From: Candidatus Woesearchaeota archaeon | GTDB taxonomy: Archaea > Nanobdellota > Nanobdellia > Woesearchaeales > WAPJ01 | NCBI GenBank assembly: GCA_015519985.1 | Contig: WIAN01000092.1 | Span: 1 to 5,821 of the forward strand | Direction: 5' to 3' | DNA length: 5,821 bases | In this document: positions 1 to 4,624 of the stretch, in pieces | Position numbering within the stretch: the first letter of the stretch is position 1 | How the letters are laid out: every line of letters starts with the position of its first letter | Made by a program: the position numbers and the translations under genes | Notes under the pieces: generated by a model | Seen by the model: only the letters and a program-made list of their open reading frames with translations | Databases searched by the model: none | What the model was told of the DNA's origin: nothing

Positions 1-296
1 ATATAATTGTTTATTGCTTTTTTTCTTATACTTGGAAGTTTTTCAAACCTTTCAATATCAAAAAAAGAATTTATCAAATAAACTTTTTCATTTTTGTTTA
101 AAAAAAACAATTTTAAATTACCTTCTTTTTTTGACTTTAAAATTTTTTCTTCTTCTAATTTTTTTAGAAATCTGTAAGTGCTGTTTTCATTCAAACCAGT
201 TTTTTTAGAAATTTCTCTAAGATAAAAACTAGAATTTTTATTTTCATAAAACAACTTTAATATTTTTTTATATCCTGAAGGAATTATGTTTAACAT
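1..296 (-). CDS. Winged-helix DNA-binding protein, probably N-terminus of an HTH-nucleotidyltransferase fusion (3' end cut off)
   Basis: Ninety-eight codons are visible from an ATG at 296-294, and the frame is still open at the window edge. Residues about 8-55 look like a winged helix: a first helix (YKKILKLFYENK), then the HTH pair LREISKKTGL (26-35) and NENSTYRFLKKLEEE (36-50), then a wing rich in Lys (about 52-66, ending LKLFFLN). The following stretch FDIERFEKLPSIRKKAI (79-95) resembles the linker seen in archaeal proteins where a winged helix precedes a minimal nucleotidyltransferase domain. That second domain would lie outside the window, so this part is inference. If correct, the protein may be a regulator or the antitoxin-like half of an MNT-type system. 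This ATG is the first in a frame open back to a stop at 351-353. It sits 46 bases behind the tsaC-like gene on the same strand and has its own TATA-like box and a palindromic region upstream, which suggests separate and perhaps self-regulated expression. Confidence 0.75.
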   Translation of the reverse strand, partial: MLNIIPSGYKKILKLFYENKNSSFYLREISKKTGLNENSTYRFLKKLEEEKILKSKKEGNLKLFFLNKNEKVYLINSFFDIERFEKLPSIRKKAINNY

Positions 297-297
297 T

Positions 298-325
298 TTT
301 AAACAATTGTTTAAATAATTTAAAC
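298..325. promoter_or_regulatory. Candidate operator: overlapping palindromes of phased TTTAAAC sites
   Basis: Two perfect palindromes overlap here: an 18-base one at 298-315 and a 17-base one (8+1+8) at 309-325. Together they contain TTTAAAC three times in alternating orientation, at 298-304, 309-315 and 319-325. The centres are 11 and 10 bases apart, about one helical turn. The block lies between the TATA-like box at 327-334 and the start codon at 296 of the winged-helix gene, where a bound dimer or tetramer would block transcription. Autoregulation by the winged-helix protein is inference. In DNA this AT-rich some palindromes arise by chance. Confidence 0.45.
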
Positions 326-326
326 A

Positions 327-334
327 TTTATAAA
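327..334 (-). promoter_or_regulatory. TATA box for the winged-helix gene
   Basis: The sequence tttataaa is close to the archaeal TATA consensus and identical to the box at 961-968. Its centre is about 34 bases upstream of the ATG at 296, so transcription would start near 303-305 with a leader of about 8 bases, inside the palindromic block. It lies in the gap after the tsaC-like gene stop codon, so the gene need not rely on read-through. Confidence 0.45.
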
Positions 335-342
335 TTTTACTA

Positions 343-909
343 TTATAACCTCAAATAAATAGCTTTATCTCCTGTCAAATCAACAACACTGCTAGGAGGA
401 TTGTTTAAAACTCCATCTTCAATAAAATAATCAACTTTTTCTTTAAAACTTTTAAAACTTTCACTTTCTAAATCTTCTTTTCTTTCTAAATATTCAAAAC
501 CAGAAATATTTACGCTTGTAGTAATAATAGGAACATTCAACTTTTCAACAAAACTTTGAAACCAATGATCTAAAATTCTAACTCCAACATTACCATTAGA
601 AGATAAAATTAAAGGAAAATCCTTTTTAGGTTTTAAAACAAAAGTATGCTTTTTTTTATCTAAATAACTTTTAAACTCTTCTTTAACAAAAAAATTTTCA
701 AAAATCCACTCTTTAGAAGGAGCAATGATGCTAAAAGGCTTACCAAACCTTTTTTTTAACAATCTAACATTCAAAATAACATCAGGATCAACAATTCCAC
801 CAATACCATAAATAGTATCAGTAGGATAAATAAACAATTTTTTATTAAAAAACTCTTGTTTATAAAAATCAAAATTATCAAACAATTCATTTTTACTAAC
901 AAATTTCAT
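343..909 (-). CDS. tsaC: YrdC-domain L-threonylcarbamoyladenylate synthase (TsaC/Sua5 family)
   Basis: This 188-residue protein is expected to make threonylcarbamoyl-AMP from threonine, bicarbonate and ATP, the first step of tRNA t6A37 synthesis; the Kae1-type complex then transfers the group to tRNA. The YrdC domain fills the whole protein. Visible motifs are YPTDTIYGIG (28-37), the K-x-R segment with KPFSII (52-62), VGVRILDH (108-115), TTSVNISG (130-137) and PSSVVDL near the C-terminus. The length matches bacterial TsaC (about 190) rather than the two-domain Sua5 (about 340-350) common in archaea, so the C-terminal Sua5 domain is absent. The ATG at 909-907 is supported by a TATA box about 27 bases upstream, implying a leaderless mRNA. 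It diverges from the phosphoesterase operon. Family assignment is firm; activity is inferred from the motifs. Confidence 0.93.
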   Translation of the reverse strand: MKFVSKNELFDNFDFYKQEFFNKKLFIYPTDTIYGIGGIVDPDVILNVRLLKKRFGKPFSIIAPSKEWIFENFFVKEEFKSYLDKKKHTFVLKPKKDFPLILSSNGNVGVRILDHWFQSFVEKLNVPIITTSVNISGFEYLERKEDLESESFKSFKEKVDYFIEDGVLNNPPSSVVDLTGDKAIYLRL

Positions 910-932
910 AAAAAGAAAACAAAATAAAGTAA

Positions 933-940
933 TATATAAA
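933..940 (-). promoter_or_regulatory. TATA box for the tsaC-like gene (leaderless start)
   Basis: Read on the minus strand this is TTTATATA, a near-consensus archaeal TATA box. Its centre lies 27.5 bases upstream of the A of the ATG at 909, so RNA should begin at or next to the start codon. No Shine-Dalgarno is present in 910-925. Confidence 0.6.
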
Positions 941-960
941 TGTTATTGAAAATAAAAAAA

Positions 961-968
961 TTTATAAA
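961..968 (+). promoter_or_regulatory. TATA box for the phosphoesterase operon (decides start at 991)
   Basis: The sequence tttataaa is centred 26.5 bases upstream of the ATG at 991, the spacing expected for transcription starting at the start codon. The longer open frame from 940 would place this box inside the coding sequence, which argues for 991. With the box at 933-940 it forms a compact divergent promoter. Confidence 0.6.
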
Positions 969-990
969 CTCTTTTTTTTACTACTTTTTT

Positions 991-1596
991 ATGAAGATTT
1001 TGGCTGCTGCGGATATACATGGAGATTTAAGTTTAGTTGAAAAACTAGTTGAAAAAGCTAAAAGAGAAGATGTTGATAGTATTATTTTAGCAGGAGATTT
1101 GTTTAAAAACAATCAAGAACCTTTTGACATTGTTGGAAAATTTTCTTCTTTAAAAAAACCTGTTTTTTTAATACCTGGAAATCATGAAGCTTTAAGCACT
1201 GTTGATTTTGTAGCTAAAATTTATGGAGCTGTAAATCTTCACGGTTATGCTGTAAAAACTGACAATATAGGTTTTTTCGGAGTTTCTGCTGTAAATATAG
1301 GGCCTTTCCTTCATGATTCTGAAGAAAAAATGGAAGACTTATTAAAAAAAAGTTTTGAATATATTAAAGATTCTGAAAAAAAAATTTTAGTAACTCATGT
1401 TCCTCCTTCTAATGTAAGTTTTGAAAAACTTTCTCCTTTCGTTTCAGGAAGTAAAATTGTTGAAAAAATAATAAAAGAATTACAACCAGACATTGCTATT
1501 TCAGGACATATTCATGAAGCTTCTGGAATAGAAGAAAAAATAGGAAAAACAAAAATAATAAATGTTTCAAGAACAGGAAAAATAATAGAATTATGA
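991..1596 (+). CDS. Calcineurin-like metallophosphoesterase
   Basis: This 201-residue protein carries the full two-metal signature of the calcineurin-like phosphoesterase fold: D8-x-H10 in ADIHGD, G35-D36, G63-N64-H65-E66, H136 in VTHVPP and H173-x-H175 in SGHIH. These residues would bind two divalent metals and hydrolyse a phosphomonoester or phosphodiester. It looks like the small soluble archaeal phosphoesterases related to Icc, but the substrate cannot be told from sequence. An in-frame ATG at 940 would add 17 hydrophobic and basic residues; I prefer 991 because the fold begins right there (MKILAAADIHGD) and a TATA box lies 26.5 bases before it. It is first in a three-gene operon: its TGA overlaps the ATG of the next gene. 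The divergent neighbour is the tsaC-like gene. Confidence 0.92.
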   Translation: MKILAAADIHGDLSLVEKLVEKAKREDVDSIILAGDLFKNNQEPFDIVGKFSSLKKPVFLIPGNHEALSTVDFVAKIYGAVNLHGYAVKTDNIGFFGVSAVNIGPFLHDSEEKMEDLLKKSFEYIKDSEKKILVTHVPPSNVSFEKLSPFVSGSKIVEKIIKELQPDIAISGHIHEASGIEEKIGKTKIINVSRTGKIIEL

Positions 1597-1889
1597 TGGC
1601 AAACTTATTTTATAAAGCTAACACTATAAAAAAATATTATAAAAATATTTCTTTAGAAGAAGCGAAAAGTTTGGGTTTAGAACAAATAGTTTTAGAATTA
1701 ACATTAAGAAAAAAATCTTTAAAAAATAACGAACATTATTCAATCTACGTTTTTGAATATTTGGATAGTGTTGAATATGAAGGAATAACAACAATAGAAA
1801 AAAACATAAAAGTAGCTGTAATACAATATTTACAAAATACTGATGTTGTTACTGCTATAAAAACAAAAAAAATAAGGAGATATTTATGA
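1593..1889 (+). CDS. Small basic protein of unknown function, operon gene 2
   Basis: I do not recognise this protein of 98 residues. It is basic, lacks a signal peptide or membrane segment and is probably cytoplasmic. It has an N-terminal helical part (about 1-40, with SLEEAKSLGLEQ), a likely beta hairpin (about 48-66, HYSIYVFEYL then EYEGITTIE) and a basic C-terminus ending KTKKIRRYL. The start is ambiguous: ATGATG gives either a 4-base ATGA overlap with the phosphoesterase stop (ATG at 1593) or a 1-base TGATG overlap (ATG at 1596). Both fit translational coupling, and no clear Shine-Dalgarno is seen. Its own stop overlaps the next start in the same way. The basic tail might contact nucleic acid, but that is a guess. 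Confidence 0.75.
   Translation: MMANLFYKANTIKKYYKNISLEEAKSLGLEQIVLELTLRKKSLKNNEHYSIYVFEYLDSVEYEGITTIEKNIKVAVIQYLQNTDVVTAIKTKKIRRYL
1874..1879 (+). promoter_or_regulatory. Shine-Dalgarno site for operon gene 3
   Basis: AAGGAG ends six bases before the ATG at 1886 and matches the AGGAGGTGAT family of archaeal sites. It lies inside the coding end of gene 2, so gene 3 can be started independently as well as by coupling through the ATGA overlap. Confidence 0.65.
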
Positions 1890-2206
1890 CTGTTGAAAAT
1901 GAAACTGAATCAGAATTAGAAGAAAAATTAAAAGAAGAAGGTTTTGAACTAACGGGTTTTTCAGAAGGAAAAGTTTATAGAAAAATGTATAAAAACGGTG
2001 CTAATGTTTTATATTTTGTAATTCCTTCTTTAGCAAAAAATATTGATCCTTCAACTTTAACAATAGAAGTTTCTTATGTTGTTAATGGATTAAAAGTAAC
2101 TCCAGAAAAAGTAGAAGTATACAGATTATTAAAACTTCCTACAGAAATACCTTACAATGCATCAGAAGTAGAAAGAATAATAAATACTTTTAAAAAGGTT
2201 TTTTAA
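1886..2206 (+). CDS. Small acidic-headed protein of unknown function, operon gene 3
   Basis: I do not recognise this 106-residue protein. The first 20 residues are strongly acidic (ENETESELEEKLKEEG). The middle reads as alternating beta strands (KVYRKMYKNG, NVLYFVIPSL, LTIEVSYVVNG) and the C-terminus as a helix (ASEVERIINTFKKVF). No signal peptide or membrane segment is visible. The start is set by the ATGA overlap with the previous gene and the Shine-Dalgarno at 1874-1879. Being coupled to a basic partner protein and a phosphoesterase suggests a shared process, perhaps a small complex, but nothing in the sequence names it. Its stop codon overlaps the stop of the convergent rtcB gene. Confidence 0.78.
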   Translation: MTVENETESELEEKLKEEGFELTGFSEGKVYRKMYKNGANVLYFVIPSLAKNIDPSTLTIEVSYVVNGLKVTPEKVEVYRLLKLPTEIPYNASEVERIINTFKKVF

Positions 2207-2212
2207 CCTTTT
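2193..2212. terminator. Hairpin over the convergent stop codons, possible bidirectional terminator
   Basis: AAAAGGTT (2193-2200) and AACCTTTT (2205-2212) form a perfect 8-bp stem with a TTTT loop, spanning both overlapping stop codons. A T6 run (2199-2204) serves the plus strand and a T5 run (2196-2192) the minus strand. Archaeal termination relies on T-runs more than hairpins, so the role is inferred. Confidence 0.4.
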
Positions 2213-3666
2213 ATTACTATTAAAGGTTTTAACCTTGCTACTTTAACATTAATTCCAGAATCATGAACAGCATTAACAACTTCTTCAACATCTTTATAAG
2301 CTCCAGGAGCTTCCTCTGCAATTCCAGACTTGCTATGTCCTTTAACAATTATCCCTTTAGAACTTAAATTTTTAACAATACTTTCAGCTTTATACTCTTT
2401 TTTACTTTGCACTCTACTTTTTTCTCTTCCCGCACCATGAATTCCACTACCAAAAGTTTCAAACATAGCTTTTTTTGTACCTCTTAAAATATAACTAGCA
2501 GTACCCATAGTACCACCAACAGGCATAGGATGACCGACACCTTCATACTCTTCAGGAACATCAACATCAAAAAAAGCTCTAGTAGAACCTTTCCTATGAA
2601 CTAAAAGTTCTTTTTCTTCACCATCAATAATATGCTTTTCAATCTTAGCAGTATTATGAGCAACTTCATACAAAGTTTTAACATCTTCATCTTTAATATT
2701 AAAAACATCAACAAAAACTTTTCTGGTTAAATGAGCAATCATCTGCCTATTAGCAAAAGCAGCATTACTAGCAGCTCTAACAGCAGCCAAATAATCTTGA
2801 CCTTCTTTACTTTTAATAGGAGCACCAACCAATTCTTTATCAATAATACTCATATTATATTTTCTCATAGCTTCACTCATAATCTTCAAATAATCACTAC
2901 CAACTTGATGACCTAAACCTCTACTACCGCAGTGAATACTAACAACAATTTGCCCTTCAAACAAACCATACTTTTCAGCAGCAACACTGTCAAAAATTTT
3001 ATCAACATATTGCACTTCTAAATAATGATTACCACTACCTAAAGTACCAATTTGATTTAAACCTCTCTGTTTAGCCTTTTGAGAAACAACATTAGGATTA
3101 GCTCCTAAAATTTTACCATTTTCTTCTATAAATTTTAAATCAGATTTTAAACCAAAACCTTTATTAACAATCCATTGAGCGCCTTCAACCAAAATTTCAT
3201 CCATTTCTTTCATAGAAACTTTCAAAAAACCTTTCCTACCTAAACCTGCAGGAACATTCTCAAACAATTTTTGAGCTAAAACTTCCTTATAAGGAATAAC
3301 ATCTTCCAATTTCAAATTAGTTTTTAAAGTTCTAACACCACAATTAATATCAAAACCAACACCACCAACCATAATCCAACCATCCATGTTAAAAGCAGCA
3401 ACACCACCAATAGGAAAACCATAACCGGGATGAATATCAGCCATAGCCAAAACATACTTTTCCAAACCAGGAAGAGTAGAAACATTATACAATTGTCTTA
3501 AAGCACTCCACTCTTTCTGTTTAGGATTCAATAAAGGTTTAATAATATTTTCAGAACCATAAATTCTAGCAGGAACATTCATACCTTCAAAAAAAAACTC
3601 CCAAACATTCTTTTCAACTTCAACAATCTTCCTTTTACCATCAAAATCAAAATATAATTCTTTCAT
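2203..3666 (-). CDS. rtcB: RtcB tRNA-splicing ligase (3'-phosphate / 5'-hydroxyl RNA ligase)
   Basis: This complete 487-residue RtcB joins RNA ends bearing 2',3'-cyclic phosphate or 3'-phosphate to a 5'-hydroxyl, using GTP and Mn2+. In archaea this seals tRNA exons after intron removal. All catalytic features are visible: DIHPGYGFPIGG (77-88), D106-x-x-C109 in GVGFDINCGVR, N213-H214 in GSGNHYLE, H245 in VSIHCGSRGLGH, H337 in VAHNTAK and GSGIHGAGRE with H410 as the residue that becomes guanylylated. The metal and guanylate residues line up with the archaeal Pyrococcus enzyme with offsets of 6-11. The length is typical and no intein is present. The ATG at 3666 is supported by a TATA box 27.5 bases upstream, so the mRNA is probably leaderless. 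The gene ends convergently with the plus-strand operon, with a 4-base overlap of gene ends. The archease gene at the right edge encodes its expected activator. Confidence 0.98.
   Translation of the reverse strand: MKELYFDFDGKRKIVEVEKNVWEFFFEGMNVPARIYGSENIIKPLLNPKQKEWSALRQLYNVSTLPGLEKYVLAMADIHPGYGFPIGGVAAFNMDGWIMVGGVGFDINCGVRTLKTNLKLEDVIPYKEVLAQKLFENVPAGLGRKGFLKVSMKEMDEILVEGAQWIVNKGFGLKSDLKFIEENGKILGANPNVVSQKAKQRGLNQIGTLGSGNHYLEVQYVDKIFDSVAAEKYGLFEGQIVVSIHCGSRGLGHQVGSDYLKIMSEAMRKYNMSIIDKELVGAPIKSKEGQDYLAAVRAASNAAFANRQMIAHLTRKVFVDVFNIKDEDVKTLYEVAHNTAKIEKHIIDGEEKELLVHRKGSTRAFFDVDVPEEYEGVGHPMPVGGTMGTASYILRGTKKAMFETFGSGIHGAGREKSRVQSKKEYKAESIVKNLSSKGIIVKGHSKSGIAEEAPGAYKDVEEVVNAVHDSGINVKVARLKPLIVIKG
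2223..2236. repeat. Second AAGGTT/AACCTT hairpin inside the 3' end of rtcB
   Basis: AAGGTT (2223-2228) and AACCTT (2231-2236) flank a two-base spacer (or a 5-bp stem with a 4-base loop). It repeats the stem sequence of the hairpin at 2193-2212, only 10 bases away, so arms of the two could also pair with each other. It encodes ordinary RtcB residues near the C-terminus (RLKPL), so coding constraint may explain it. Confidence 0.3.
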
Positions 3667-3689
3667 AAAAAAAAGAAAGTGAAAAAAAC

Positions 3690-3697
3690 TTATAAAA
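3690..3697 (-). promoter_or_regulatory. TATA box for rtcB (leaderless start)
   Basis: Read on the minus strand this is TTTTATAA, centred 27.5 bases upstream of the rtcB ATG at 3666, exactly the spacing of the box before the tsaC-like gene. No Shine-Dalgarno is seen in 3667-3680. RNA should start at the ATG. Confidence 0.55.
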
Positions 3698-3710
3698 CTA
3701 ACTAAAAAAA

Positions 3711-3726
3711 TATAAAAAATATAGAA
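3711..3726 (+). promoter_or_regulatory. TATA-like sequences for the 3760 gene
   Basis: TATAAAAA (3711-3718) and ATATAGAA (3719-3726) both resemble TATA boxes and would start RNA about 12-20 bases before the ATG at 3760. The whole 3667-3759 gap is A-rich, so the exact box cannot be chosen, and there is no clear Shine-Dalgarno. Confidence 0.3.
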
Positions 3727-3759
3727 AAAAATAAAAAAAACAAAAGTACAAGAATAAAC

Positions 3760-4206
3760 ATGTTTTCTTTATATGAAAGAACAATAAAAACATTAGAAAA
3801 AAGAAGAATAATACCTTCAAATTTAGAAGGAACATTTAAAAGTCTAAATGGAAGAATATTAACAATAGAAAACTCAATAATTTATCTACAACCTGAAAGT
3901 TTATATTTAATATTATCAAAAACAAAAGAAGATTATTTTTTTACAATAATAAAAGAAAAACATATTGGAAGAATAAACAGTTATTTTGGAACAGATTTAC
4001 ATCCTTTTACAAGAATAGAATTATACAGAGAAGAAGATAGAATAATATTGATGTCTTCAGAAGCAATATCAACACCATACTTTTATGAAAATTCGAGATT
4101 AAAAAGAACTGTTTATCAACAAATTTTAATGTTAATAGAACAAATTAATAAAAAACAACTCCCATTAGAAAAATCAAATTTAGAAAGTTTATTAACACAA
4201 ATATAA
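3760..4206 (+). CDS. Hypothetical soluble protein, 148 residues
   Basis: I do not recognise this protein. No signal peptide, membrane segment or cysteine is visible, so it is probably cytoplasmic. The N-terminus is a basic helix (YERTIKTLEKRRI). Residues about 23-65 look like beta strands (GTFKSLNGRILTIENSIIYL, then LYLILSK and DYFFTIIKEKH). A further strand pair follows (about 85-100, RIELYREEDRIILMSS), and the C-terminus is helical (about 112-148). The overall pattern of a beta-rich core between helices could bind nucleic acid or a partner, but nothing catalytic stands out. It is divergent from rtcB across a 93-base shared promoter region and is followed on the same strand by two exported proteins 73 bases on. 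No T-run terminator follows its stop, so read-through into that pair is possible. Confidence 0.75.
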   Translation: MFSLYERTIKTLEKRRIIPSNLEGTFKSLNGRILTIENSIIYLQPESLYLILSKTKEDYFFTIIKEKHIGRINSYFGTDLHPFTRIELYREEDRIILMSSEAISTPYFYENSRLKRTVYQQILMLIEQINKKQLPLEKSNLESLLTQI

Positions 4207-4209
4207 AAA

Positions 4210-4226
4210 CATATAAAAAATATATG
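4210..4226. repeat. Small inverted repeat upstream of the 4280 gene promoter
   Basis: CATATA (4210-4215) and TATATG (4221-4226) form a perfect inverted repeat around AAAAA, ending five bases before the TATA box at 4232-4239. It could be an operator or activator site, but such AT-only arms arise easily by chance here. Confidence 0.25.
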
Positions 4227-4231
4227 CAATG

Positions 4232-4239
4232 TTTATATA
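4232..4239 (+). promoter_or_regulatory. TATA box for the exported-protein genes
   Basis: TTTATATA matches the archaeal consensus. RNA start is expected near 4260-4262, giving a leader of about 18-20 bases that contains the Shine-Dalgarno at 4271-4276. Unlike rtcB and the two divergent left-hand genes, this promoter yields a leadered mRNA. Confidence 0.6.
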
Positions 4240-4270
4240 AAAAAACACTTTACTATACTAAAAAATCACT

Positions 4271-4276
4271 GGTGAT
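4271..4276 (+). promoter_or_regulatory. Shine-Dalgarno GGTGAT for the 4280 gene
   Basis: GGTGAT pairs fully with the ATCACC part of the archaeal 16S rRNA tail and ends three bases before the ATG at 4280. It fixes the start. Confidence 0.75.
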
Positions 4277-4279
4277 AAT

Positions 4280-4570
4280 ATGAAAAAATATGTTTTACCT
4301 TTAATTACAACTTTAGGATTATACTTTGGAGCTGCAAATGTTGAAAAAGCACCTTTTCCTTATGCTCACAGCAGTTTAGAAAATCAAATTTTAAGAACAG
4401 ACGATAAATCTTCGCTTGAAAATTTAGAAGAAAAATACCTTAAAGCTATACCTTATGTTTTTTCAGCAACTGCTGTTCTTTTAATAGCAACAGGAGTATA
4501 TGCAAGTAACAAAATAATAGAAGATTATCTTAAAGATTTAAAAAACAAAGAAGAACAATATAAAAAATAA
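4280..4570 (+). CDS. Small exported membrane protein with shared signal segment
   Basis: I do not recognise the family of this 96-residue protein. Residues 1-19 form a signal-like segment: Lys-Lys head, then the hydrophobic run VLPLITTLGLYFGAA. A polar outside part follows (about 20-54, acidic, with repeated SSLEN at 31-35 and 44-48). A second hydrophobic helix spans about 56-75 (AIPYVFSATAVLLIATGVYA), and the tail is highly charged (SNKIIEDYL to the Lys-Lys end), presumably cytoplasmic. The protein is therefore anchored by its C-terminal helix with a short external domain, or spans the membrane twice if the leader is not cut. The signal segment is almost identical, also in DNA, to that of the next gene. 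A good TATA box and Shine-Dalgarno precede it. Function is unknown; it may partner with the coiled-coil protein. Confidence 0.82.
   Translation: MKKYVLPLITTLGLYFGAANVEKAPFPYAHSSLENQILRTDDKSSLENLEEKYLKAIPYVFSATAVLLIATGVYASNKIIEDYLKDLKNKEEQYKK
4283..4334 (+). repeat. Signal-segment repeat, copy 1
   Basis: These 52 bases match 4631-4682 at 50 positions. The two differences (4307/4655 and 4331/4679) are first-codon-position changes giving Thr/Ala swaps, with no silent differences. Upstream and downstream of the block the two genes are unlike. Confidence 0.9.
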
Positions 4571-4572
4571 CC

Positions 4573-4578
4573 TTTTTT
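4573..4578 (+). terminator. T6 run after the 4280 gene
   Basis: TTTTTT begins two bases after the stop codon and could act as an archaeal T-run terminator, at least partly separating this gene from the next. T-runs are common in this AT-rich DNA, so the call is weak. Confidence 0.25.
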
Positions 4579-4611
4579 CAAACATTTAAAACATTATATT
4601 AACACTATTTT

Positions 4612-4618
4612 GAGGGGA
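4612..4618 (+). promoter_or_regulatory. Shine-Dalgarno GAGGGGA for the 4625 gene
   Basis: GAGGGGA ends six bases before the ATG at 4625 and resembles the GGAGGTGA site with one change. It is the most G-rich stretch in this part of the window and argues for the ATG at 4625 over the in-frame TTG at 4610, which would sit ahead of it. Confidence 0.65.
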
Positions 4619-4624
4619 TATTTT

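Noticed and set aside
14..208. Plus-strand open frame of 64 codons.
   Set aside because: It is antisense to the winged-helix gene; its Phe/Leu-rich product simply mirrors Lys/Asn/Glu codons on the other strand.
940..990. Upstream in-frame ATG adding 17 hydrophobic residues to the phosphoesterase, which would look like a signal or membrane segment.
   Set aside because: The TATA box at 961-968 lies within it and is correctly placed for the ATG at 991, where the conserved fold begins.
2731..2916. Plus-strand open frame of 61 codons inside rtcB.
   Set aside because: The product is Ser/Thr/Asn-rich low-complexity with no start signals, antisense to a well-conserved RtcB region.
4593..4600. ATTATATT as a separate TATA box for the coiled-coil gene.
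   Set aside because: It would place the RNA start at about the ATG, downstream of a good Shine-Dalgarno at 4612-4618; co-transcription with the 4280 gene explains that site better, so I did not call it.
4610..4624. In-frame TTG start for the coiled-coil protein.
   Set aside because: It lies ahead of the Shine-Dalgarno at 4612-4618, which is properly spaced for the ATG at 4625, and the 4280 gene leader starts with the matching Met-Lys-Lys.
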